DNA from: Bacteroidales bacterium
GTDB taxonomy: Bacteria; Bacteroidota; Bacteroidia; Bacteroidales; JAIOZK01
Direction of reading: 5' to 3'
NCBI GenBank assembly: GCA_021738625.1
Contig: JAIPBS010000025.1
Location: 1-59,665, forward strand
Length of the DNA stretch: 59,665 nucleotides
Each line of letters begins with the position of its first letter. Within the stretch, counting starts at the first letter, position 1. Position numbers and translations under genes: made by a program. The notes beneath the pieces are model-generated. The model searched no databases and was not told the DNA's origin. It saw only the letters and a program-made list of their open reading frames with translations. Of the stretch, positions 35,970 to 45,452 are shown piece after piece.

Positions 35970-38075
35970 TCAACTGATGCGTTCCCAATTTTTGAGGTGT
36001 TTGTTCGTGAAATTCAGGTAATTTGACATTTTTTGGTAATGATTGTTCCGAAGCGAGGGATCCAGTTCAAGAACACTAATGGCATTTTGTCGGGCGGCTT
36101 TCAATATTTTCTCATCTCGTGTCAGGTCGGCTAGCTTAAGGTTTACCAGACCGGATTGACGGGTGCCTTCCATTTCGCCTGGTCCCCTTAGTTTGAGGTC
36201 CACTTCGGCAATTTTAAAGCCATCGTTGGTTTCCACCATGGTTTGTAGCCTTGTGCGGGCTTCATTGCTGAGTTTGTGTTTGCTGATCAGCAGGCAGTAG
36301 CTTTGGTCTGCTCCCCGGCCCACGCGGCCACGCAATTGATGCAATTGAGACAAGCCAAAACGTTCGGCATTTTCGATCAGCATCACACTTGCATTCGGCA
36401 CATCCACGCCAACTTCTATTACTGTTGTGGCCACCAAGATCTGGGATTCTCCTTTTACGAAAGTATTCATTTCGTAATCTTTGTTTTCCGTTTTCATTTG
36501 CCCGTGAACAATGCTGATCTGATATTTTGGCGCTGGGAACTCCCTTACGATGCTCTCATAACCGTCCATCAAATCATTCAGATCAAGTTTGGCAGATTCC
36601 TTTATAAGGGGATAAACAATATAGATTTGCCTGCCTTTTTTGATTTCATTTCTGATAAACCCGAAAATCTTTAAGCGATTGGTGTCGTAATAATGATAGG
36701 TCTTGATTGGTTTTCTACCTGGGGGAAGTTCACGGATCACAGAAATATCAAGGTCTCCGTAAAGGGTCATGGCCAGGGTTCGGGGAATGGGGGTTGCTGT
36801 CATCACAAGCACATGCGGCGGGATCACATTTTTTTTCCAAAGTTTTGCCCTTTGTGCTACCCCGAAGCGGTGTTGTTCGTCAATAACAACCAGGCCAAGC
36901 TTTTTAAAGCGCACATTCTCTTCGGTAAGGGCATGGGTGCCAATGAGGATTTCAAGACTGCCTTCTTCAAGTTCCTTATGAATTTCCTTACGGATATTTG
37001 CTTTGCTTGAACCGGTTAGCAACTGTATTTTAACACCCAAACCGCCGAGCATACGCGAGAAGGTATCGTAATGCTGATTGGCCAGAATTTCGGTCGGAGC
37101 CATAAAGCATGCCTGGAAACCGTTATCGAGTGCCAGTAACATCGACATGAGAGCTACCAGGGTTTTTCCGCTGCCCACATCTCCCTGCAGCAGGCGATTC
37201 ATTTGAGTGCCTTTGCCAAGATCGCCCCGAATTTCTTTGATGACTTTTTTTTGATCGTTGGTGAGTTCAAAAGGAAGATGCTCTTTATAGAAGCGGTTAA
37301 AATAATTCCCTACCAAAGGGAATTTATGCCCTTTAACTTTTTGCGTCCGGATGTATTTCTGCTTCAGCAACTTTAGCTGAATAAAGAAAAGTTCCTCAAA
37401 TTTTAAGCGGGCCTGGGCTTTGCTGAGTGTATTGGGACTTGTAGGGAAGTGGATTTCTCTTAATGATTCTTCCCTTGATAGAAATTTGTATTGATCAATA
37501 ATTTGCCGGCTCAGGTTTTCAGGGATGTTTTGCTTTGATGATGTGATCAGGTTTCTGAAAATTTTATTGAAGCCCTTGCTGCCCAGGCCGATGGATTTTA
37601 GCTTTTCCGTGGTGGAGTAAACAGCCTGAAATTTCTCATTGAATGTGGATTGTGTATTTTCCGCTTCCTCAACCTCAGGATGGGCGATGTTGAACTTATT
37701 GTTGAAAACAGATGGTTTTCCAAAGACGGTATAGGTTATGCCCGGTTTGAATTTACCTTTAAGCCATTTGAACCCCTTGAACCAAACCAGCTCAATCCTG
37801 CCGGAAGGATCACACAAATAAGCGGTCATTCTTTTGGCTCTTCCGCCGCCGATCATTTGGACTTCCCTGATTTCGCCCTGCAACTGGACATAAGCCGCAT
37901 CCGATTTTATATCCTTAACCAGGTAAAGCTTGCTTTTATCGATATACCGGAATGGATAATAGGTGAGCAGGTCGTGGAAATTAAAGACGGCTGCTTCCTT
38001 TTTTAGCACTTCGGCCCGTTTCGGTCCGACGCCTTTCAGGTATTCGATTGGTGTTTCAAGGAAAGTATAAGACAT
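35970..38075 (-). CDS. recG: ATP-dependent DNA helicase RecG
   Basis: About 701 residues from ATG 38075 (MSYTFLETPIEYLKGVGPKR). A start at 38132 would precede the promoter element. The N-terminal wedge/OB domain covers about 1-230. The helicase core has motif I GDVGSGKTLVALM, motif II VIDEQHRFGV (DEQH), motif III MTATPIPRTLAM, and motifs V/VI TTVIEVGVDVPNASVM and QLRGRVGRG, ending in the TRG region (RGPGEMEGTRQSG). It remodels stalled replication forks and Holliday junctions. A TATCTTTG -7 element lies 20 bp upstream. Confidence 0.97.
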   Translation of the reverse strand: MSYTFLETPIEYLKGVGPKRAEVLKKEAAVFNFHDLLTYYPFRYIDKSKLYLVKDIKSDAAYVQLQGEIREVQMIGGGRAKRMTAYLCDPSGRIELVWFKGFKWLKGKFKPGITYTVFGKPSVFNNKFNIAHPEVEEAENTQSTFNEKFQAVYSTTEKLKSIGLGSKGFNKIFRNLITSSKQNIPENLSRQIIDQYKFLSREESLREIHFPTSPNTLSKAQARLKFEELFFIQLKLLKQKYIRTQKVKGHKFPLVGNYFNRFYKEHLPFELTNDQKKVIKEIRGDLGKGTQMNRLLQGDVGSGKTLVALMSMLLALDNGFQACFMAPTEILANQHYDTFSRMLGGLGVKIQLLTGSSKANIRKEIHKELEEGSLEILIGTHALTEENVRFKKLGLVVIDEQHRFGVAQRAKLWKKNVIPPHVLVMTATPIPRTLAMTLYGDLDISVIRELPPGRKPIKTYHYYDTNRLKIFGFIRNEIKKGRQIYIVYPLIKESAKLDLNDLMDGYESIVREFPAPKYQISIVHGQMKTENKDYEMNTFVKGESQILVATTVIEVGVDVPNASVMLIENAERFGLSQLHQLRGRVGRGADQSYCLLISKHKLSNEARTRLQTMVETNDGFKIAEVDLKLRGPGEMEGTRQSGLVNLKLADLTRDEKILKAARQNAISVLELDPSLRNNHYQKMSNYLNFTNKHLKNWERIS

Positions 38076-38094
38076 GGTTACTTTGCTGCAAAAG

Positions 38095-38102
38095 CAAAGA
38101 TA
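38095..38102 (-). promoter_or_regulatory. -7 promoter element (TATCTTTG) for recG
   Basis: Exact TAnnTTTG match on the reverse strand, 19 bp before the recG ATG at 38075 and 30 bp inside the longer possible frame, so it helps fix the start. Confidence 0.5.
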
Positions 38103-38128
38103 AAAATAAAACAGTATTGCCGGATCAA

Positions 38129-38160
38129 ACAAAAAAAAGCTCCCCGTAAAAGGGAGCTTT
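38129..38160 (-). terminator. Rho-independent terminator of the gld (type IX) operon
   Basis: On the reverse strand AAAGCTCCC ttttac GGGGAGCTTT is followed by a T run. It starts 31 bp after the gldN stop. Confidence 0.85.
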
Positions 38161-38190
38161 ATCTATTTTGTTCAGATAGAGCATTTACCT

Positions 38191-39042
38191 CTAAAATGCC
38201 CAAAGGTCATGCTCAAATTCAAATAATTCATTTTTAACGCGTTCTGACTCAAGGAGAGCGTCAAGTCCTGTGGCGTATTCTGAGATCCGTCTGTCATGTA
38301 CATTTGATTCTTTATAAACAAAGCTGGAGAACTTTCTTTTCTGGAATACCTCATCGTATGATCTGCGCTCAGCTTGATTTTCTCTGTTAAACACGAGGGC
38401 TTCGGCAAACACTTCTCTTGCCTCCGGGTACCAGACCCAGAAGAGGGGTTCGGGAAACTCTTCTCCATCTCTTTCTTTCATCATCACCGGGCAAATGCCG
38501 ATGATCCTGAACATCATCTGAGAGCGCTGCCTGTCGAAGAACCAGTCTTCTTTGATCCTGATCCGCATCACCCGTGTTGGATCAAACTCCGAATAGATCA
38601 CTGTATCGAATTCTTCATAGGGAGGATACGATCTTTTCAGGGTTCTGTGAATGGTATCGATCTGCCTGGTGATGATTTCCTGGTAGTTGAGTGGTACCAG
38701 GAATTCATCTGTGGCAGAAATGTCGTAGGGGGTTATGGAGCCTTCCTTAATACCATCCATCACCACTTGCATGAAACTTCTCCAGTCGTTATGGGGCTCG
38801 ATCGGATAATAGAACGGCTGGTTCAACTTTTGCCGCATATCTATTACACGCCATATTATTTTCTCCCACATGATGTCGGCTTTTCTGAGGGGAGGGTAGG
38901 GGATCGGCCTTTTGTCGATCATACCGTTATCTTCATACAGGCCATCCTGCGGCTGTTGGCCGCTCATAACCTGTGATGTGGCTTGTAAGTTAAAGCCAGC
39001 TATTAAAGCAAAAAATGCGATGCAAAAAATTATCTTTTTCAT
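38191..39042 (-). CDS. gldN: Type IX secretion / gliding protein GldN
   Basis: 283 residues. The signal peptide ends near LQATS-Q. The family core starts DKRPIPYPPLRKADIMWEKI and continues WRVIDMRQKLNQPFYYPIEP, IKEGSITPYDISATDEF and the late ICPVMM. GldN/PorN is a periplasmic partner that forms rings with lipoprotein GldK under the outer membrane. It is the last gene of gldK-gldL-gldM-gldN and is followed by a terminator. Confidence 0.94.
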   Translation of the reverse strand: MKKIIFCIAFFALIAGFNLQATSQVMSGQQPQDGLYEDNGMIDKRPIPYPPLRKADIMWEKIIWRVIDMRQKLNQPFYYPIEPHNDWRSFMQVVMDGIKEGSITPYDISATDEFLVPLNYQEIITRQIDTIHRTLKRSYPPYEEFDTVIYSEFDPTRVMRIRIKEDWFFDRQRSQMMFRIIGICPVMMKERDGEEFPEPLFWVWYPEAREVFAEALVFNRENQAERRSYDEVFQKRKFSSFVYKESNVHDRRISEYATGLDALLESERVKNELFEFEHDLWAF

Positions 39043-39071
39043 ATAACCTCCTGTAGGTTAACAGTTAACAA

Positions 39072-40700
39072 TTATTTTATAGTCAGATTTATAGCGTTCA
39101 ATGTACGTTTTGTTCCGTCGTCGCCATCGGCCTGAATATTTTCAAAGAAGAATTTCTGGCCGCGGTTTGCATCCCTGATGATGTTGATCATCTCATCGGT
39201 AAAGCGGTTGCTGTTGGCTCGTTTGGGAATCCAGTCGCCGTTGATGATGGTACCCATCTGGAATGAGGTCACGTAAAAATACAAATCAAATTCAAAGTCT
39301 TTCATTTCGGGTATGATTGCGCCGGCGGCGAGCAAAGTATTCTTTTCCATTGTACCTTCCTTCACACCTGCAATTTCTGCAACCGGGTCGGGGACTCGTT
39401 TCACCCTGAAGGACCGAGATCCGAGAAAAGTTGAATCTTCACCTATAAGTGCGGTGGCTGAAACGACTGCTTCGCGCATGCCCTGGCCAACGCGAACGAC
39501 ATAGTTATGCCCATCTTCTGTAGCTTCTTCAACCGGATTTAACTCACCTCCTGCTGTGATGTTGGCGTGAATATTTTCATGTGCGATGCCTGGGGCGGAA
39601 ATGGATACCGGATTGTCAACCCCGATATAAAATACGTTCATTTTGGTCGCAGCCACTGTGAGGGAAGGTGGTGCAACGATATATTCTCCACTGAACTCAT
39701 AGGACATATCTTTACCGGTTGCAGGATTGGTGATTTGAATAATCCCTGCATAAGGATGCGTTCCAACTTCGGCCCCCTCGAACGAGAGTTCAACCATACC
39801 GGCCTCTCCTTCAAGTTTCTGAGCCCTTGACATATAGCTGTCATCCCATTCTTTAACGCCTTTCATCAGATATACCTCGGGTTCGAGAATGGTATCATAA
39901 GCTGCAGCAAAAACTTCGGCAATATATTTTTCTCCTTGCAGTATATAAGATCTATCAGCAATTACCTTGGCATCGATCTTATTGAACTTGAAGTCGGTTT
40001 CATCAATGCTTGCATACAGCGCATTCAATACATCAAACTCGGCATTCTGAACTTCAGCGATCAATTTGTTGAGAATGGTAACGTCAGCTGCCAGGATGGT
40101 GTAATAAAAGTTGTGCATTTCCCAGCTAACCGGGCTGCCGTCAGCGTCATAGTATGGGCCTTCGGTTCTAAGCCCGAGCCGTTTGCTTGAATCCGGCTCA
40201 TTGAGTATGCCTAGCATCTCGTTGCGATATTCTATGATTTTCTTTTTTAACTGTCCGGATGGCTGATCATGTGTAATGGTGGCATCGTTGCCAAAGAAGA
40301 AGTTGGTAGGTTCGCTGTACCTATCCTTGGCCTGAATCTTATTGAGCGGAACTTTTTTTGCCGAATCAATATCAGGAATTTTTCTATCGGTATGAACAAT
40401 TACCGCATATTTGATACTATCAATGTAGTTGATAAGCTCTTCCGATTTTTCTCTGACGTGCAATGCACCTTTGTAGTACTCATCTACCTTTTCGGGTTGA
40501 ATGCTGTATTGAAAGGTGAAATCGGACAAGATCCCATCGATTTTATTTGAAAAGTTTTCTTTTGTTTTTTCAACACTTTCATTCACCGTTACAAAGGCAT
40601 CCAGCATCTCTTTCGAAACATTCAGCGCCAGAAGTGCCGTCAGTACCAGGTACATCATGGCGATCATTTTCTGCCGCGGGGTTTCTTTATATCCAGCCAT
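39072..40700 (-). CDS. gldM: Type IX secretion / gliding motor protein GldM
   Basis: 542 residues, the normal size. The N-terminus MAGYKETPRQKMIAMMYLVL leads into a single transmembrane helix (LTALLALNVSKEMLDAF), with a large periplasmic part made of helical and Ig-like domains. GldM spans the periplasm, couples the proton-driven GldL motor to the outer-membrane ring, and powers secretion through the type IX system. It begins 46 bp after gldL and ends 29 bp before gldN. Confidence 0.95.
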   Translation of the reverse strand: MAGYKETPRQKMIAMMYLVLTALLALNVSKEMLDAFVTVNESVEKTKENFSNKIDGILSDFTFQYSIQPEKVDEYYKGALHVREKSEELINYIDSIKYAVIVHTDRKIPDIDSAKKVPLNKIQAKDRYSEPTNFFFGNDATITHDQPSGQLKKKIIEYRNEMLGILNEPDSSKRLGLRTEGPYYDADGSPVSWEMHNFYYTILAADVTILNKLIAEVQNAEFDVLNALYASIDETDFKFNKIDAKVIADRSYILQGEKYIAEVFAAAYDTILEPEVYLMKGVKEWDDSYMSRAQKLEGEAGMVELSFEGAEVGTHPYAGIIQITNPATGKDMSYEFSGEYIVAPPSLTVAATKMNVFYIGVDNPVSISAPGIAHENIHANITAGGELNPVEEATEDGHNYVVRVGQGMREAVVSATALIGEDSTFLGSRSFRVKRVPDPVAEIAGVKEGTMEKNTLLAAGAIIPEMKDFEFDLYFYVTSFQMGTIINGDWIPKRANSNRFTDEMINIIRDANRGQKFFFENIQADGDDGTKRTLNAINLTIK

Positions 40701-40746
40701 TTGTTATACTTATAATTTTTTAATTAAGTTACTTCCAGTTTTTATA

Positions 40747-41781
40747 TCAGCCTTTTGGATTCACATTCATGGCAGAAAGCATATTGCCGTATACTTTGTT
40801 AAGGGATGCAACACTTTCTGTCAGCCTGTCCAATTGTTCTTTGTAAAGGACTGTTTTGTCAGCTGAATCACCCAGGTTACCCAAAAATTTGTTCATGGTT
40901 TCCTGCAACTTGGCTGCTGATTCAACTTGCTCGTTGGTTTTCTGTAATTGAAGTTCATATACTGTATTAAGTGCGGCAAGATTATCCGCTATTTTTTTCA
41001 TTTGTTCATTGTATGCCTGACCTTCAATTTCTGAGAAATCCAGCGCCTGAGCTGATTTTGTCAAAGCTTCTGACGATTTGTTGTATTTTTCGGTAAGTGC
41101 TTTGGCCGAGTTTGTTGCCTCTTTGATGCTGTTGGAAAACTCGGAAGTAAATGCAAGATCTTTTTTGATATTCTCGGAAGCGCTTTCATAGGCTGACGAC
41201 AGGCTGGAAGCACCGGTAGCAGCTTTTTTAATACTGTCAACATATTCGGTTGATGCGGATGCATCCTTACTGAGGGTTTCCGATGTTTTGTTGTAGGAGC
41301 TGGTTAACTCGGCTGCTGATTTGGAAGCTTTCTGGATGTTTTCAACATATTCGTTGGTGGCAACAGAAGCGTTGGAAACCTCAGATAATCTACTGGCATT
41401 ATCACCGAACTTCCGTAAGCCATCGCCCAGCCGGTCAATAACATCCTGGCTGATATCGGCCTCCTTAAACATTTTATCCAATTCTTTGGTTGGTTCCTGG
41501 GCTAACTGAGTTTGTTTTTTCCCTCCTTTTTTGCCGTGATACAATCCTGCCAGCTCAGGATATACAATGCTCCAGTCCGGTTCAACGTAAGGTGGTTCAA
41601 AAGCGGAAAAGAAGAAAATGATGGATTCTGTTCCCAACCCGATGATCAGCATGATATCGGCTCCCTGGTAATGGTTGATTTTGAACAATGCACCTAAAAT
41701 TACAACAGATGCGCCCCAGCCATACAATTTGGCCATAAAGTTCCTGAAACCTCTGGTTCTGACTATGTTGTTTAATCCCAT
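40747..41781 (-). CDS. gldL: Type IX secretion / gliding motor protein GldL
   Basis: 344 residues. Two transmembrane helices lie near the N-terminus (YGWGASVVILGALFKI and MLIIGLGTESIIFFFSAF). The second carries the conserved Glu thought to take part in proton transfer. After EPPYVEPDWSIVYPELAG comes a long cytoplasmic tail (about 85-344). Much of it is repeated amphipathic heptads rich in Ser, Ala and Lys (for example SSAYESASENIKKDLAF, TEKYNKSSEALTKSAQAL), likely a coiled coil. GldL with GldM is the inner-membrane motor. Confidence 0.94.
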   Translation of the reverse strand: MGLNNIVRTRGFRNFMAKLYGWGASVVILGALFKINHYQGADIMLIIGLGTESIIFFFSAFEPPYVEPDWSIVYPELAGLYHGKKGGKKQTQLAQEPTKELDKMFKEADISQDVIDRLGDGLRKFGDNASRLSEVSNASVATNEYVENIQKASKSAAELTSSYNKTSETLSKDASASTEYVDSIKKAATGASSLSSAYESASENIKKDLAFTSEFSNSIKEATNSAKALTEKYNKSSEALTKSAQALDFSEIEGQAYNEQMKKIADNLAALNTVYELQLQKTNEQVESAAKLQETMNKFLGNLGDSADKTVLYKEQLDRLTESVASLNKVYGNMLSAMNVNPKG

Positions 41782-41836
41782 GGTATGATGCTTGATTTAA
41801 TTAATTAGCTAAAGTTTATAAGTTCCTATTATTAAT

Positions 41837-43204
41837 TTAGTTGTACACCCTTGAAATTCTGGACGGGTTATCATCCTTGTTTCTGCCCAGGTAAGGCTGG
41901 ATGGTTCTGAAGCCAATGTAGCTTTTGGCTGTATCCTCATATTCATATGTACGTGAGGTAACCTGAAGGTAGTAGGCGATATCTTTCCATGAACCACCTC
42001 TGATCACCTTTCGTTTCATGGTTTGGGGATCATTTTCATCCGCGTTATAGGTATAATTGGGATTCATATCCCAGGTAAAGTCGTATGACAAGGGATCATA
42101 GGCGCTGCTTGTCCATTCGGCCACATTGCCTGCCATATCATAGAGTCCCCAGTCATTGGGTGGGTAATGGCCCACAATGAGTGTACGCAGGCCGCCATCG
42201 GCGATATAGTTCCCGCGCAGGGGTTTGAAGTTGGCCAGGAAACAACCTTTTTCGTTTCTTGTATAAGGTCCGCCCCAGGGATAGGGGTTGAGTGCGTAGC
42301 CACCTCTGGCGGCCCATTCCCATTCGGCTTCTGTGGGTAACCTGAATTCGGCCAGCGTAGCTTCTCCTTTTCCTTCCAGGTAGCTGTTAAGATAATTTGT
42401 TCTCCAAACGCAAAAGGCCCTGGCTTGTTTCCAGTTTACCCCAATCACAGGGTAGTGATCATATGCCGGGTGCCAGAAGTATTTTTCAGTCATCGGATCG
42501 TTAAATGAATAGGTGTAGTCATGTATCCAGGATAGCGTGTCGGGATAGACGTTAATGACTTCTTTTCTGACGTAAACCGATCTGTCGCGTAAGCCTTGCG
42601 GGCGATTTGCAAGACTGGCATTTTTGTAGTCGCCCTCTACGGAAAAGTCCTTTTTTGCAGCTTTATGCAGATCAACCCAGTAATACTCATAATTCAATTT
42701 ACGGGTGTCGATCTCTTTTCTTCTGAAAAACCTTTCATGCTCGGGAAGATACATTTCGTCCAGTGCATCCCTGATGTCCTGGTCTTCACTGTTCCACTCG
42801 AACTCTGTTTGCCAGTTCAGGAAAGGCGGGTCGTAGATTTCTCCGGTTTCCTGGTTTTCCTGAATGAGAAACTCATCGGGTCTTACATTGCCGAGTATTG
42901 TCCTGGCGATGGAATCCCTCACCCAATAAACAAACTGGCGATATTCGTTATTGGTTATTTCGGTTTCATCCATAAAAAAGGAAGATACAGAGATGGTCTT
43001 GGGTTCGTAATCATACCCGTCGGCAGCGTCTTCATCTCCGGCCCCCATTATGTAGCTACCTTGCGGGATAAATACCATTCCGTATGGGTCGGGTTGATAG
43101 AATGGCTTGGATTTGCGGTTTACGCCCACCAACTCGCCATTATCAGAAGTTGAACAGCTTGCAAGTAATGTCAATGCAGCAAAATAAACTAGTAACTTTT
43201 TCAT
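41837..43204 (-). CDS. gldK: Type IX secretion / gliding lipoprotein GldK
   Basis: 455 residues. The lipoprotein signal is MKKLLVYFAALTLLASC with Cys17 lipidated. A formylglycine-generating-enzyme-like (FGE-sulfatase) fold covers about 40-440 (GMVFIPQGSYIMGAGDED, FRLPTEAEWEWAARGG, YDMAGNVAEWTSSAYDP, VIRGGSWKD, GFRTIQPYLG). GldK/PorK uses this fold structurally, not catalytically, and forms outer-membrane rings with GldN. A TAATTTTG element 58 bp upstream may provide a local promoter after the porP gene. Confidence 0.95.
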   Translation of the reverse strand: MKKLLVYFAALTLLASCSTSDNGELVGVNRKSKPFYQPDPYGMVFIPQGSYIMGAGDEDAADGYDYEPKTISVSSFFMDETEITNNEYRQFVYWVRDSIARTILGNVRPDEFLIQENQETGEIYDPPFLNWQTEFEWNSEDQDIRDALDEMYLPEHERFFRRKEIDTRKLNYEYYWVDLHKAAKKDFSVEGDYKNASLANRPQGLRDRSVYVRKEVINVYPDTLSWIHDYTYSFNDPMTEKYFWHPAYDHYPVIGVNWKQARAFCVWRTNYLNSYLEGKGEATLAEFRLPTEAEWEWAARGGYALNPYPWGGPYTRNEKGCFLANFKPLRGNYIADGGLRTLIVGHYPPNDWGLYDMAGNVAEWTSSAYDPLSYDFTWDMNPNYTYNADENDPQTMKRKVIRGGSWKDIAYYLQVTSRTYEYEDTAKSYIGFRTIQPYLGRNKDDNPSRISRVYN

Positions 43205-43261
43205 ACTGACTACTGATTTTATTGTCTTTCTAACGACTATCCATTATTTTTATTATCGCCC

Positions 43262-43269
43262 CAAAATTA
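43262..43269 (-). promoter_or_regulatory. -7 promoter element (TAATTTTG) before gldK
   Basis: Exact TAnnTTTG match on the reverse strand, 57 bp upstream of gldK in the 92-bp gap after the porP-like gene. Confidence 0.4.
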
Positions 43270-43296
43270 ATTAAATAAATGACTAATACCAGAAAA

Positions 43297-44247
43297 CTAT
43301 AAAAATCTTGTGTTTCTATAAATCTTTCTGAACTTATCAAGTTTAAGCTTAAAGCAATATCCTGCGGTTATCTCATGTGTTCCCCCCAGGCCATAACCTG
43401 TGGTAACAATGTCGTAGGAATAACCAATCCTGAAATCCCTCCACAACATTCCAATGATCACAACGATGGATTCTTCCATGCGATACGACAATCCGCCCCA
43501 GAACTTATCATTGTACTCGATAAGCGTGCTGATATCATATTGAGAAGAAGCCTGCCCAACTTTCACCAGGAAAGAAGGCTTGATCTCGAATGATGGATTG
43601 TTGGGAATGGGAAAGTTATATCCACCTGTAAAATACAATGCCCGATCAACCGTATATTTTAGGCCCTTACCGCTGAGGTCTTTCCCTGCCGACTGAAGCA
43701 CATCCATTGCGCTGATACCGAGATAATAGGTTTCGGGCACTTCATAATACACGCCCAATGAAAAGTCGAAAAGCATATCGGTTTCTTCAGCGCTGAGTTC
43801 ACTGAGCAATGGGTCGTCCTGAACGGTTATAAACTTCGAAAAATCAACCGAGCGATTGATAAATGCGATCTGGGTACCGATTCCCAGGTTTCCTCTGCCA
43901 ACGGTGGTTCGGTAGGCATAGCCTAGCCTGAGGCTAATGTCTTTCCAGAAACCGATTTTGTCCTGCATGATGACCGCACTAAGTCCTCCACGCAAAACCC
44001 TAAAGGGGGCGTCGGCTGTAAGGAGGAATGTTTCGGGTGCCACTGAATTGCCTTCCGGGTCTTCGAATCCAACCCACTGCTGGCGCACGGCACCATTGAT
44101 GCAAATGCCACCGCTGTTCCCGGCAAATCCTGGATTAAACGACATTTTGTTAAACATATACTGGCTGAATTGCGGGTCCTGTTGGGCCTGTGCGTTCAGG
44201 AACAGAATTAAACCTGCCATTGCCAATATTATTTTTCTCAACCTCAT
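43297..44247 (-). CDS. PorP/SprF-family type IX secretion outer-membrane protein
   Basis: 316 residues. The signal peptide ends near NAQA-Q. It starts QDPQFSQYMFNKMSFNPGFAG, the family signature, followed by alternating strands of an outer-membrane beta-barrel (RGGLSAVIMQDKIGFWKD, GYAYRTTVGRGNLGIGTQ, NDKFWGGLSYRMEES, FRIGYSYDIVT). PorP/SprF proteins help attach or deliver type IX cargo at the surface, and one such gene typically stands just before gldK. No TAnnTTTG promoter was seen upstream. Confidence 0.9.
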   Translation of the reverse strand: MRLRKIILAMAGLILFLNAQAQQDPQFSQYMFNKMSFNPGFAGNSGGICINGAVRQQWVGFEDPEGNSVAPETFLLTADAPFRVLRGGLSAVIMQDKIGFWKDISLRLGYAYRTTVGRGNLGIGTQIAFINRSVDFSKFITVQDDPLLSELSAEETDMLFDFSLGVYYEVPETYYLGISAMDVLQSAGKDLSGKGLKYTVDRALYFTGGYNFPIPNNPSFEIKPSFLVKVGQASSQYDISTLIEYNDKFWGGLSYRMEESIVVIIGMLWRDFRIGYSYDIVTTGYGLGGTHEITAGYCFKLKLDKFRKIYRNTRFL

Positions 44248-44495
44248 TTGTTTAGCTCCCGTCTGGTAGTTTAAAGGGTGGGCTAAAATAAAAATTTTTT
44301 TAATAACACATCCTTATTTTCTGATTAAAACGATTAAAAATAAAGGTGTCTGATTGGCCCATGTTATTTTCTTTTATGAATTAACATCTTTGTTACGTTT
44401 TTATTTTGTGAGGATGCTTTTGAAACCTTCTTCCCTGGCATACAAAAATTCATGATATAATCATTATGATATCATGCTCGGGTCGAAAAAGGTAG

Positions 44496-44503
44496 TAATT
44501 TTG
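44496..44503 (+). promoter_or_regulatory. -7 promoter element (TAATTTTG) for the YitT gene
   Basis: Exact TAnnTTTG match 47 bp upstream of the ATG. The rest of the 303-bp divergent gap (44248-44550) is AT-rich and shows nothing else recognisable. Confidence 0.5.
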
Positions 44504-44550
44504 CGGGATTTTTCAAAATACGGTTATCTAATTCAAAAAAATAGAGTATC

Positions 44551-45447
44551 ATGGCTTTCTTACAAAAGGAAAAGATGTTCAGCCGGAAATGGTTCATCAA
44601 CTATAGTCTTATTGTGGTGGGATCGTTTATTTTGGCTTCCGGCTTTGTATTGTTCATTACACCTTATAAAATAGTGCCCGGTGGGGTTTACGGTATTTCA
44701 ATTGTTTTACATTGGTTGTTTGGAACTCCGGTTGGTTTAATGGCGTTGGCTTTCGACATACCTTTAACGATCATCGGGCTTAAAATCCTCGGGCCGCGTT
44801 TCGGGATCAAAACGGTTTTGGGTTTTGTGCTTACTGCTATTTTTGTTGATACCCTGACCTATTTGCGGGGCATGGAGCCCCTGGTTGAAAACGACGCCCT
44901 GTTGTCTTCCATTTTCGGCGGATTATTTGTCGGGCTGGGGCTGGGTCTGATTTTCAAAGCCAAAGCCACATCAGGAGGAACGGATATCGTTGCCATGATC
45001 ATCAATAAACACACAAGAATGCCACTGGGCCACTTGATGATCATAGTCGATTCGGCCATTGTATTGGTCGGTCTGATCGCTTTTCAGGATTGGAAGATTC
45101 CGCTTTATTCATTGATTGTTATTTTTATTACCGGCAAGGTGATCGATGTGGTGCTTGAGGGTATAGATTATGGTAAAACGCTTTTTATTATCTCGGATAA
45201 ATATGAAGAGATCCGTGATAAGATCATAAACGACCTGAACCGCGGCGGTACATTTATTAACGGTAAGGGGATGTATAATCAAACCGATAAAACCATCATC
45301 TTCACAGTAGTGAGCAGAAGGGAGATGACCATATTGCAGGAATATATTCATTCGGTTGATCCACAGGCCTTTTTAACCGTGATCAATGCCAACGAGATTC
45401 TGGGGCAGGGATTTAAGTCCCTGCGTGAAAAAGTGCTTCAGGACTAA
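44551..45447 (+). CDS. YitT-family membrane protein (DUF161 plus DUF2179)
   Basis: 298 residues. Five hydrophobic segments lie within about 20-205 (SLIVVGSFILASGFVLFITP, GTPVGLMALAFDIPLTIIG, KTVLGFVLTAIFVDTLTYL and others) with the family motif KATSGGTDIVAMIINKHT. A soluble C-terminal DUF2179 domain (about 215-295: GTFINGKGMYNQTDKTIIF ... VDPQAFLTVINANEILGQGF) follows. It is an inner-membrane protein of unknown transport or sensing role. It converges on rseP, whose stop is 5 bp away. Confidence 0.9.
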   Translation: MAFLQKEKMFSRKWFINYSLIVVGSFILASGFVLFITPYKIVPGGVYGISIVLHWLFGTPVGLMALAFDIPLTIIGLKILGPRFGIKTVLGFVLTAIFVDTLTYLRGMEPLVENDALLSSIFGGLFVGLGLGLIFKAKATSGGTDIVAMIINKHTRMPLGHLMIIVDSAIVLVGLIAFQDWKIPLYSLIVIFITGKVIDVVLEGIDYGKTLFIISDKYEEIRDKIINDLNRGGTFINGKGMYNQTDKTIIFTVVSRREMTILQEYIHSVDPQAFLTVINANEILGQGFKSLREKVLQD

Positions 45448-45452
45448 GCTTA